A DNA stretch of 64,000 bases, taken from the NCBI GenBank assembly GCA_964570325.1, contig CAZMXS010000002.1, forward strand, positions 92,558 to 156,557, written 5' to 3'. Made by a program: the position numbers and the translations under genes. This DNA comes from CAZMXS01 sp964570325 (GTDB taxonomy: Bacteria > Verrucomicrobiota > Kiritimatiellia > CAIQIC01 > CAZMXS01). Below the pieces are notes generated by a model. That model saw nothing but the letters and a program-made list of their open reading frames with translations. It had not been told where the DNA came from and did no database searches. Below are positions 1-7,434 of this stretch, piece by piece (the first letter of the stretch is position 1; the number at the start of each line of letters is the position of its first letter).

Positions 1-142
1 CCGCCCCTTGAATCAACACGGACACCAGCAACCAGAAACTGAACCCCATGACAACGAGGAAGAAGATCAGCACAACATAGGCGATCGGGGAAAGAAAGTA
101 AGCCGCCAGCTCGCGCCGCCAGAGTGGAAAGAAGGCCTTCAT
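1..142 (-). CDS. ABC-2 type transporter permease, N-terminal fragment
   Basis: This is the first 47 codons of a membrane protein that continues past the left edge of the window. The translation begins MKAFFPLWRRELAAYF and runs into a strongly hydrophobic segment at about residues 19-43. A cytoplasmic basic start followed by a first helix of this kind is typical of ABC-2/GldF-like permeases. Its ATG overlaps the stop of the upstream ATPase gene as ATGA (139-142), so the two are translationally coupled and almost certainly form one exporter. The substrate cannot be told from the sequence. Confidence 0.8.
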   Translation of the reverse strand, partial: MKAFFPLWRRELAAYFLSPIAYVVLIFFLVVMGFSFWLLVSVLIQGA

Positions 143-1113
143 GCCGCCGCGCTCCCTTTCTCCTCATCCGTCCGGGTCAGCGACACAAAAACGTCCTCCA
201 GACTGGTCCGTTCCAACCGGAGTTCGCGCAAGGTCCAGTTATTGCGGACCGCCAGCTCGAATACGCTTTGGCGCAGGTCCGCCGCCGTCTCGGCCATCAG
301 CGCCACACGCAGCCAAGGACCTTCCAGCGCCGCGACCTCGACCCCCTGCACCTGCGGCAACGCGCGCAATTTCTCGCCCACCGCTTCCCGGGGCCCGGCG
401 ATTTCCGCGGTGATCCGCGCGCCGGACTGCAGGAGCGCGCGCAGGTTTTCGGGCGAATCGGAAGCAACAATCCGGCCGCGGTTGATGATCAAGACCCGCC
501 GGCAGGTCACCTCCACCTCGGACAGGATATGGGTGGAAAGCAAAATCGTATGCCGCCGGGCCAGATCCTTGATTAAGTCGCGCACTTGCCGAATCTGATT
601 GGGGTCCAAGCCGATCGTCGGCTCGTCCAGGATCAACAATTCCGGATCGTTCACCAAGCTTTCGGCCAACCCCACGCGCTGGCGAAACCCCTTTGACAAC
701 TGGCCAATAATGCGCCGGCCGACCTCCTGCAGGCCGCAGCGTTCTTTGATCTCGTCCACTCGCACGCGCAGCCGCCGCCGGGGCACACCCTTGAGGCGGC
801 CCCGGAACCGCAGGTACTCATTCACCCGCATCTCGGGATATAACGGCACATTCTCGGGCAGATAGCCGATCCGACGCCGCACCTCCAACGAATCGGTGAG
901 CACGTCATGCCCGGCAACCACCGCTTGTCCGGCGCTCGCCGGCAGGAAACCGGCCAGGATGCGCATGGTGGTGGTCTTCCCGGCGCCGTTCGGCCCCAAA
1001 AACCCCACGATCTCACCGCGCGTCACCTCAAACGACAGGTCATCCACCGCCACGCAACCGGCAAAGCGCTTGGTAAGATGCGAAACCTTAATCATGACTG
1101 AGTTGGACTCCAT
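139..1113 (-). CDS. ABC transporter ATP-binding protein (GldA-like)
   Basis: This is the nucleotide-binding subunit of an ABC-2 exporter, 324 residues from the chosen ATG. It shows Walker A GPNGAGKTTT, a signature region reading LSKGFRQRV, and Walker B LLILDEPTIGLDP followed by a switch histidine in STHILSE. An extension of about 100 residues after the ATPase core is common in the GldA/NosF/CcmA-like group. I chose ATG 1113, which overlaps the HtrA-like stop codon as TGATG. A TTG sits one codon upstream, and an internal ATG at 1095 (MIKVSHLTKRF) is an equally plausible start. The following gene is the permease. The relation to gliding-type Gld exporters is by family resemblance only. Confidence 0.9.
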   Translation of the reverse strand: MESNSVMIKVSHLTKRFAGCVAVDDLSFEVTRGEIVGFLGPNGAGKTTTMRILAGFLPASAGQAVVAGHDVLTDSLEVRRRIGYLPENVPLYPEMRVNEYLRFRGRLKGVPRRRLRVRVDEIKERCGLQEVGRRIIGQLSKGFRQRVGLAESLVNDPELLILDEPTIGLDPNQIRQVRDLIKDLARRHTILLSTHILSEVEVTCRRVLIINRGRIVASDSPENLRALLQSGARITAEIAGPREAVGEKLRALPQVQGVEVAALEGPWLRVALMAETAADLRQSVFELAVRNNWTLRELRLERTSLEDVFVSLTRTDEEKGSAAA

Positions 1114-2474
1114 CAATCCGCTCGCAATTGGACCTTGGATGCCCGCGCAATCAACGCAGCGCCCGCCTCCTGGACGGTCAGCAATTCCAGCGTCACGGGA
1201 TCGCCGGAGTGAACGACGCCCAGCACTACGCCCAGATCGGCACGGGCGTTGATATCAATACCGTTGATCTTCGATACGACCTGCCCCGGAGTCAACCCCG
1301 CCCGCGATGCCGCGCTGTCCGGTCGAACGCGGCTGATTGCATAGCGGCCCCCGCTGCTGATGCCGGGCACACCCTGGATGGCGTCAGATTCCTCCAACTC
1401 GACCCCCAGCCGATCCCATGCATACTGCGCGCCAACCGTATCCGAGACCACCGCTACAGGCGTCTCGATCTCGATTTCGGCGCCGGCTCGCCGCAGGCGC
1501 ACGCGGATGCGGTCACCCGGCTGGACAGTCAGCAGCGCGCGGTAGCAGTCATAGACGGATGCCACCGGTTGGCCGTCAATCGCCAATACCTCGTCGCCCT
1601 CGCGCGCCCAGTCCGCCAGGCCGGCCCACCGGGCGGCAGTGCGCGCCACCACGAGGCGATTCGATTGTTCCGCGACGTCAAACCCCAACCAAATGTTATT
1701 CAGGAGCTGAGGCGCCAGCCAGTGCGCCAGCAGTTCGCGCACCCGGCTCACCGGTACGGCGAATCCGATGTTCTGGGCATCCTCATAAATGGCGACGTTG
1801 ATCCCCATCAGCCGGCCGTTGATATCCAGCAGCGGCCCGCCCGAGCTGCCGGGATTGACCGCCGCATCGGTCTGCAGGATATCGTTGTACAGCACCCGCC
1901 CCTCGTATTTTGCCTCGCGGTTCTTGGACGAAAGCACCCCCGCGGTGACAGTCTGTGACAGGCCAAACGGGTTGCCGAGAACAATCACTGTCTCGCCCAG
2001 CATGAAATCGTCACCGCGCGCAAACTCCACCGCAGGTAAGGGATAGCCGACATCCACCTTGATCAGCGCAAGGTCCGCGAACGGGTCGCCGGCGATATAC
2101 CGACCCACATGGGTTACGCCGTCAGCCAGAGTCACATTGATCCGCGACGCCCGTTCAATGACGTGGTAGTTGGAAAGAATGTAGCCCGCCGGATGAATGA
2201 CCACGCCGGAACCGAGCGAATGCTTGACCTGAATCCCGGTTGACTGGCTCGGACCAAAGAAACGGTCAAAAAACCGATCCACCAGCGCCCGGCGGGTCGC
2301 CATCTGGGGCTCGTTGTAAAGCACTTGGATGATCTTCTCCGTGCTGATGTTGACCACGCCCGGCAAAGCCTTTTCGACGGCCGCCACCACGGCCGTCCGC
2401 CGGTCAACGTCCGCCAGCGCCGTCAACCCCGCGACCAATCCCGCTAACGCCAAGTAATATACCTTGCGTCTCAT
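1113..2474 (-). CDS. HtrA/DegP-like periplasmic serine protease with two PDZ domains
   Basis: This is a secreted trypsin-fold protease for envelope protein quality control, 453 residues. The N-terminus (MRRKVYYLALAGLVAG...) looks like a signal peptide or anchor. The catalytic triad is visible: His104 in SNYHVIE, Asp134 in DLALIKVD, and Ser211 in NPGSSGGP. Two PDZ-like domains follow at about residues 255-345 and 350-450, each with the usual AGL/GxV pattern (WAGLADWAREGDEV and AGLTPGQVVSKI). The gene lies about 130 bases downstream of the pilin gene, beyond a strong terminator, and is coupled to the ABC ATPase. Role in pilus or exporter quality control is inference. Confidence 0.92.
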   Translation of the reverse strand: MRRKVYYLALAGLVAGLTALADVDRRTAVVAAVEKALPGVVNISTEKIIQVLYNEPQMATRRALVDRFFDRFFGPSQSTGIQVKHSLGSGVVIHPAGYILSNYHVIERASRINVTLADGVTHVGRYIAGDPFADLALIKVDVGYPLPAVEFARGDDFMLGETVIVLGNPFGLSQTVTAGVLSSKNREAKYEGRVLYNDILQTDAAVNPGSSGGPLLDINGRLMGINVAIYEDAQNIGFAVPVSRVRELLAHWLAPQLLNNIWLGFDVAEQSNRLVVARTAARWAGLADWAREGDEVLAIDGQPVASVYDCYRALLTVQPGDRIRVRLRRAGAEIEIETPVAVVSDTVGAQYAWDRLGVELEESDAIQGVPGISSGGRYAISRVRPDSAASRAGLTPGQVVSKINGIDINARADLGVVLGVVHSGDPVTLELLTVQEAGAALIARASKVQLRAD

Positions 2475-2546
2475 GCTGCCTTGAATGCGCGGGTAATTAT
2501 CGGGCTGAAACGGGCTGAGTCAAGCGAGGCGCAAAGGAAAAAGCAA

Positions 2547-2576
2547 GGCCCCCCGGGGATTACTCCGCCGGGGGGC
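2547..2576 (-). terminator. Rho-independent terminator after the pilin gene
   Basis: A perfect 9-bp GC stem (arms 2548-2556 and 2568-2576) with an 11-nt loop lies 26 bases past the pilin stop codon. Read on the minus strand it is followed by a T-rich stretch (complement of 2536-2546). It separates the abundant pilin transcript from the downstream htrA-like gene. Confidence 0.85.
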
Positions 2577-2602
2577 GCTTTCAACAGACTATGTCGGAAC
2601 TA

Positions 2603-2944
2603 TTACAGTTGGGCCGGATGCGTAGCAGCATCGAAGTTCGGGCAAGTCGGCTCATCAGCAACCGTGGCCAGAACATAGGCGCCGCCCAAGGGGCATTCCG
2701 GAACGACATCGTTCTTCAGATAGACCTGAATATCGCCAGCGGCAACCGCATCGGCGGCCGTCTTGTTGTTTTCAAGCGCCCACTGCTGAATCGCGCCACT
2801 GACCAAGCGCAGGTTGTTCATGCAGGAATTCGTCTGGCTCGTCTGGCGGGCGCGCATAAACGACGGAATAGCGATCGCAGCCAAGAGGCCGATGATCGCG
2901 ACCACGATCATAATCTCAACCAGGGTGAAACCACTTTTCTTCAT
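2603..2944 (-). CDS. Type IV major pilin-like protein
   Basis: This is a 113-residue class III-signal prepilin. The leader is MKKSG/FTLVE, so prepilin peptidase would cut after Gly5 and methylate Phe. Glu at mature position 5 is present and the hydrophobic helix runs to about residue 27. Cysteines occur in CMNNL, in CPLGG and near CPNF, so a disulphide-stabilised head is likely. The gene stands alone between a sigma-54 promoter and a strong terminator, directly downstream of an NtrC-type regulator gene. That is the expected setting for a highly expressed, regulated major pilin. A ribosome binding site GGAGAAAG lies just upstream of the ATG. Its place beside pilB and pilC favours the pilus rather than type II secretion. 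Confidence 0.88.
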   Translation of the reverse strand: MKKSGFTLVEIMIVVAIIGLLAAIAIPSFMRARQTSQTNSCMNNLRLVSGAIQQWALENNKTAADAVAAGDIQVYLKNDVVPECPLGGAYVLATVADEPTCPNFDAATHPAQL

Positions 2945-3009
2945 TGTCTTTCTCCTTTTGCGTTACCGGGGTCTTTTCCTTGGTGCCCCGCTGACCGGGG
3001 TATTACACT

Positions 3010-3025
3010 AGCAGCAGTCATGCCA
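3010..3025 (-). promoter_or_regulatory. Sigma-54 (-24/-12) promoter of the pilin gene
   Basis: On the minus strand the sequence reads TGGCATG-N4-CTGCT against the consensus TGGCACG-N4-TTGCW. The invariant GG and GC are present and correctly spaced, and only two bases differ. The predicted start site near 2998 gives a leader of about 54 nt before the pilin ATG at 2944. The regulator encoded immediately upstream is an NtrC-class sigma-54 activator with an intact GAFTGA loop. Confidence 0.8.
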
Positions 3026-3261
3026 ACTTCAACATAGCAGATAGGTGCGGATCACTTTTTTTGTCATCAGCCAACGTTAAGCAGAGAATATTCAATGCCA
3101 ACAGGCCATTCCGCATCATCGGATATTTAAAGCAATAATTCACATAAGCGGCGCATATTACGTTTTCACAATAAACCCTGAACTCAAATAGTATAAATTG
3201 CAAATATGCACAAACCATTTTAGAGAAAAAGAGCAACAGATTGCCCGGCAAATAGAAAGGA
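3026..3261. other. AT-rich gene-free stretch upstream of the pilin promoter
   Basis: These 236 bases are clearly richer in A and T than the surroundings. They lie between the activator gene and the -24 element, the usual place for an upstream activator site and a bending site. I see no strong palindrome. A 77-codon open frame here runs through the promoter and has no recognisable features, so I do not call it a gene. Confidence 0.5.
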
Positions 3262-4647
3262 CTATTCCTTCGGCTCTGGGAGCTTCCGATAAAGAGTGGC
3301 TAAACTGATACGTAACGCCTTGGCTGCCTTCTCTTTATCGCCTTCTACGTGCTGCAGAACTTGGGAGAGATATTCTTTTTCCTTGGCTCGCAGGAAGGCT
3401 TTAAGCGATTTCCCACGGTAAATTTCAGCCCGGATGCCACCACCTGTTCCGGACTGGGTAGCAGATGCGCCTGAATCAACTGCGCTGACGATCTTTGCGG
3501 GCAATACCGATTTGGTGATCTTCTGTTCCTTGGCAAAGGTCATGGCGTGCCGGACGGCATTTTCCAGTTCCCGCACATTACCCGGCCATGTGTATTGCTC
3601 GACCACCAATTGGGCGTCCGGGTCTATAGTGTAAAGTTCTTTATCAGGACCCAAAACCTGCCGCATAAAGTGAGAAACCAGCGGAAGGATGTCTTCAGGC
3701 CTATCCCTTAATGGCTTAATCTCGATCGGAATTACGCTTAATCGGTAATATAAATCTTCACGAAAGCGGCCTTCCTCAATAAGCCTTTCCAGTCGGTCAT
3801 TAGTGGCCGCCAAGACACGCACATCTACACTTACGGTTTCCGTGCTGCCGACTTTCCGTATTTCCCGCTCTTGCAGCACTCGCAGCAACTTGCTTTGGAT
3901 ACTCATCGGCATAGCGCCGACTTCGTCAAGGAATATCGTCCCACCGTTGGCCGCCTCAAAGAGGCCCTCCTTGTTGGCGGAAGCCCCGGTGAAGGCGCCT
4001 TTGACATGTCCGAACAACTCGGACTCCAACAACTGCTCCGGCATGGCCGCGCAATTGATCGGCACGAAACGCTTCGCCTTGCGCCGGCTGCAGGCATGAA
4101 TGGCCTTGGCGACAACCTCTTTGCCCGTGCCGCTCTCCCCCAGGATCAACACCGTGGTGTCTGTCGGCCCAACCCGCTCGATCATCTCGCACACAGCGCG
4201 CATCGCGGGGCTTTCAGCCACGATGTTCTCAAAGCGGTAGCGGGCCTCCAGTTGAGCCTTAAGGTTGACATTTTCCGCCAGGGCGCTGTGATACTCCAAG
4301 GCGCGCTGGACGGTGATCAGGAGTTCATCCACCTTGAAAGGTTTGGTGACATAGTCGAACGCGCCTTCCTTCATGGCCTCGACGGCGGTCTCCACCGAGC
4401 CATAGGCGGTGATCATAATGACCGCCATGCCAGGCCGCTCCTTGCGCGCCAACTTGAGCAATTGCATCCCGTCCACCGGACTCATCCGGATGTCGGAAAT
4501 CATTAGGTCAAAGGATTCAGTCTTGATGACGTCCTGCGCCTTGTCCCCGCCCAAGACCGGCACCACTTCATGGCCCTCGGCCCGGAGCAGGGTGCTGAGC
4601 ACGCTCAAAATACTGGGTTCGTCATCAACCAGAACGATCCGCGCCAT
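3262..4647 (-). CDS. NtrC-family sigma-54 response regulator (PilR-like)
   Basis: This 461-residue activator would open sigma-54 promoters after phosphorylation. The receiver domain (about 1-120) has the acidic pair in LVDDE, phosphoacceptor Asp52 in MISDIRM and the conserved Lys in TKPFK. The AAA+ domain (about 145-375) has Walker A GESGTGKE, the sigma-54 contact loop GAFTGA and a GTIFLDE Walker B region. A Fis-type helix-turn-helix closes the protein (AAKALRISLATLYRKL). I start it at ATG 4647, giving MARIVLVDDE, with GAGGAAA upstream. The frame is open 20 codons further but that part is not receiver-like. The sensor-kinase gene upstream and the sigma-54-dependent pilin gene downstream make a PilR role likely. 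Confidence 0.93.
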   Translation of the reverse strand: MARIVLVDDEPSILSVLSTLLRAEGHEVVPVLGGDKAQDVIKTESFDLMISDIRMSPVDGMQLLKLARKERPGMAVIMITAYGSVETAVEAMKEGAFDYVTKPFKVDELLITVQRALEYHSALAENVNLKAQLEARYRFENIVAESPAMRAVCEMIERVGPTDTTVLILGESGTGKEVVAKAIHACSRRKAKRFVPINCAAMPEQLLESELFGHVKGAFTGASANKEGLFEAANGGTIFLDEVGAMPMSIQSKLLRVLQEREIRKVGSTETVSVDVRVLAATNDRLERLIEEGRFREDLYYRLSVIPIEIKPLRDRPEDILPLVSHFMRQVLGPDKELYTIDPDAQLVVEQYTWPGNVRELENAVRHAMTFAKEQKITKSVLPAKIVSAVDSGASATQSGTGGGIRAEIYRGKSLKAFLRAKEKEYLSQVLQHVEGDKEKAAKALRISLATLYRKLPEPKE

Positions 4648-4800
4648 ATTGCAATTTCCTCGGTTCAGCCATTCACGGCCCGCCCCGGTACCACCGCAAA
4701 CCCACAAACATTACCAAGCATACCTTCTACCGCACTATTTTCAGTTTATCAAATGTAAACCGTTGTTTTTTTGCGACAATGAACAACGCCGTTTGGGCAT

Positions 4801-6138
4801 CTAGACCCCGGATTTGTCCACCTCCAAGCCCAGCACCACGCTACGGTTGGCCCGGAACCGGCCCTCGATCTTGTCCTGCTCGCGGGCCGATGTGTCCAGA
4901 TAACGCTCGAGGCGGGCTAATGCCTCGGGGGTGAATTCGGTGAAATTGATGAAACGCTCGATGATTTTGTCCAGGCGGGCGGCATCCCGAATAATCTGAT
5001 CGAAGGCCTTGCGCCGCTCGACGGTCAGAAGTTCCGCCACGCGCTCGTCACCCAACAAGGCCCGCCGTTCAAGCCGCTGGATCACCTGCACGGCCCCCGA
5101 GATGGCGGCCAGCGGATTGCGGATCTCGTGGGCAATCTCAGCGGCGATATTCGCCGCGGCCTTGATGCGCTCCGCGCTCTTTAACTGCTGCTGCATCTCG
5201 ATGATCGGCGAGACGTCGGTAAAGGCGATGATCGCGGCCTCCAGCATGCCTTCGCGCCGCCCGGGAAACGCCTCGGCAGGCAAGGTCACGGCGCCGATTT
5301 CAAAACTGACCGGGAAGGTGGAGCCGTCGGCGCGCCGGAAGAAGCACTGGGTCACGTCGCGATCCTCCTGCTGGGTCTGGTGAGTCACCCAGTTACCGAT
5401 GAGATAATTGCTCAACGGCGAACCCAGCATCTGCTCTTCGCGGCAGCCCAGATGGCGGCACGCGTGGTCGTTGACCATCAGGATCAACCCCTGCTCATCG
5501 GTCAACACCAGACCGGCCCCGACATTGCGGAAGATGATCTCCGTCATCTCGCGGAAACGTTCGATCCGGCGGTCCGCGTAGTTGCAGCGCCGGGAGACAT
5601 ACAGGCTGGCGCCGCCGAAGCAGGCGAACACGAGCAGGCGCAGGGCCACGACCCGCGCGACCGCGCGCCAGTCGGCGTACGGCGCGGCGCCGCCGAAGGG
5701 ATACAGAACTCCCTGCGCCACGAGCACGATCAGCGTAACATAGGCCAGCATGCACAGCACCGTCACCTGGATTGCGCGCAGGGGCGTGGTCACCACGCCG
5801 GCGGAAAGGATGACCAGCGGATAGAGCATCGTGAGTTCACTGGCGATGCCGCCCGTAAAATAAACCACGCCGGTCACCACAACGAGATCCACGAGAAATT
5901 GCAGCGGCAGGAAATCGCGTACCTTCTCGCTGTTCTTCAGCCACAAGGCATAGGGAATGCTGACGATGTACGCCAAGGCGATGACGGTGTAGAAAGCGGC
6001 GCTATCGCCCGGCAACAGCAGGGCCATCAACAACAACGCCGCGCCGAGCAACACGAGTCGCAGGAACATCAAGGCCAGCAGTCCCGGCCAGGTACGGGCG
6101 ATCCGCGCCACCAGGTTGTTTTGCGGATCGGGCATCAT
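4801..6138 (-). CDS. PilS-like membrane sensor kinase lacking the ATPase domain
   Basis: The protein has 445 residues. About six membrane helices lie in residues 15-185, followed by a PAS domain (about 195-310) and a HisKA dimerisation domain with the phosphoacceptor His337 in AAEIAHEIRNPLAA. Only 108 residues follow that histidine. After the second HisKA helix the chain ends in a short charged tail (...LEVDKSGV), and no N, G1, F or G2 box of the HATPase_c domain is present. The 153 bases before the next gene are too short to hold the missing domain in another frame. The layout pilB-pilC-kinase-regulator-pilin matches pilS-pilR of other bacteria. As encoded it could not phosphorylate itself, so it may need a partner kinase or act as a sensor or phosphatase scaffold. 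Confidence 0.85.
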   Translation of the reverse strand: MMPDPQNNLVARIARTWPGLLALMFLRLVLLGAALLLMALLLPGDSAAFYTVIALAYIVSIPYALWLKNSEKVRDFLPLQFLVDLVVVTGVVYFTGGIASELTMLYPLVILSAGVVTTPLRAIQVTVLCMLAYVTLIVLVAQGVLYPFGGAAPYADWRAVARVVALRLLVFACFGGASLYVSRRCNYADRRIERFREMTEIIFRNVGAGLVLTDEQGLILMVNDHACRHLGCREEQMLGSPLSNYLIGNWVTHQTQQEDRDVTQCFFRRADGSTFPVSFEIGAVTLPAEAFPGRREGMLEAAIIAFTDVSPIIEMQQQLKSAERIKAAANIAAEIAHEIRNPLAAISGAVQVIQRLERRALLGDERVAELLTVERRKAFDQIIRDAARLDKIIERFINFTEFTPEALARLERYLDTSAREQDKIEGRFRANRSVVLGLEVDKSGV

Positions 6139-6153
6139 TGGCGCACGCGGCGG

Positions 6154-7314
6154 TTACATCTTGATGATCTCGCTCATCTTGAAAATGGGCATGAACATGC
6201 AGATCACAATGCCACCGATAACCACGCCGAGGAAGACCATCAGCAGCGGCTCGATCAGCGAAGTCAGGCCGCCCAGCATGGCTTCGACCTCATCGTCGTA
6301 GAACTCGGATATCTTCTGCAGCATTTCATCCACCTTGCCGGTCTTCTCGCCGGCGGAAAGCATGTGGATGAGAATACGCGGGTAGGTCTTGCTCTTGTCC
6401 AGCGCGACCGAGAGCGGCTCGCCGTTTTCCACCGTGACGCGCGCGTCCAGGATAATTTTGGCCAGCGCCTTGTTGCCGGTGGCGAAGGCCGTGATTTCCA
6501 TCGTCTGCAGGATCGGCACGCCGGAACGGGTCAACTGGGCGAAGGTCGCCGCGAACCGGCTCAATGCGACCTTCTTCGTCAGTTCACCGAATACCGGCAG
6601 CTTGAGCTTGATCGAGTCCACCATCAAGGCGCCCTTCTCCGTCTTCTTGAACTTGTTGAAGGCGATGCCCAAGCCGACGCAGATCGCGATCACCACCAGC
6701 GCGTATTTGCGCATGACGTTGCTCACATCGAGCAGAAACTGGGTTGGTCCCGGCAGCTTGGCGCCGAAATCGCCGAAGATGCCGGCAAACACCGGCACGA
6801 TCCAGATGATCATCGCCAGCGCCAGTCCAATCGCGATCGTCATGACAATGGACGGATACATCATCGCCGACTTGACCTTGCGCTTGAGCCGGGCGGTAGA
6901 CTCCAGATAGGACGCGATCCGGGTTGTGGTCTCCGCCAGGAGACCGCCGGTCTCGCCCGCCTTCATCATGCTGATGTACAATTCGTCAAAAACATCCGGG
7001 AACTGAGCCAACGCCTCCGAGAACGATGCGCCGCCCTCGATCTGGGCCCGCACCCCCTGGACAACGGTTTTGAAAGCCTTGTTGACCGTCTGCTCCTGAA
7101 GGGCATCCAGCGTCTGCACCACCGGCAGTCCGGAAGACAGCATCGCGGACAGTTGCCGTGTAAAGGCGGGCAAATCCTTCGCGATGATCTTCTTGGCGCC
7201 CGGAACCTTCTGTCTTTTCTTGGCCTGTTTCGGCGGCGGCGGGGGGGCTTTCTGCCCGGGTTTGGTTGCCGTTGCCGTTCCGCTCGCTGGTTTGGTTGTT
7301 GTCGCCACCGCCAT
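6154..7314 (-). CDS. pilC: Type IV pilus/T2SS inner-membrane platform protein (PilC/GspF family), copy 1
   Basis: This polytopic protein (386 residues) is the cytoplasmic-membrane platform on which the assembly ATPase acts. Two repeated T2SSF domains are visible, each starting with a FTRQLSAMLSSGLP-like or FAQLTRSGVPILQ-like segment, with three membrane helices and the conserved C-terminal GLTSLIEPLLMVFLG. The N-terminal 40 residues are a Lys/Pro/Ala-rich low-complexity stretch. I start at ATG 7314 because AGGAGG lies 5 bases upstream. The frame is open 12 codons earlier but without such a site. It lies between pilB and the sensor-kinase gene, and a paralogue is at 25978-27255. Confidence 0.92.
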   Translation of the reverse strand: MAVATTTKPASGTATATKPGQKAPPPPPKQAKKRQKVPGAKKIIAKDLPAFTRQLSAMLSSGLPVVQTLDALQEQTVNKAFKTVVQGVRAQIEGGASFSEALAQFPDVFDELYISMMKAGETGGLLAETTTRIASYLESTARLKRKVKSAMMYPSIVMTIAIGLALAMIIWIVPVFAGIFGDFGAKLPGPTQFLLDVSNVMRKYALVVIAICVGLGIAFNKFKKTEKGALMVDSIKLKLPVFGELTKKVALSRFAATFAQLTRSGVPILQTMEITAFATGNKALAKIILDARVTVENGEPLSVALDKSKTYPRILIHMLSAGEKTGKVDEMLQKISEFYDDEVEAMLGGLTSLIEPLLMVFLGVVIGGIVICMFMPIFKMSEIIKM

Positions 7315-7434
7315 GTTGTCCTCCTGGAACCGTTTCGACGCGCGCCGCACCCCGGTTCCCGCTCATGCCGGCCCGCCGCCGTTCCCATTAACCGGGCCGC
7401 AAATTCCCGGTCGCTGGTATCCGGTGGCCGAGCC

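Noticed and set aside
3018..3251. A 77-codon open frame upstream of the pilin
   Set aside because: It overlaps the sigma-54 promoter and the presumed activator region, has no ribosome binding site and no recognisable feature.
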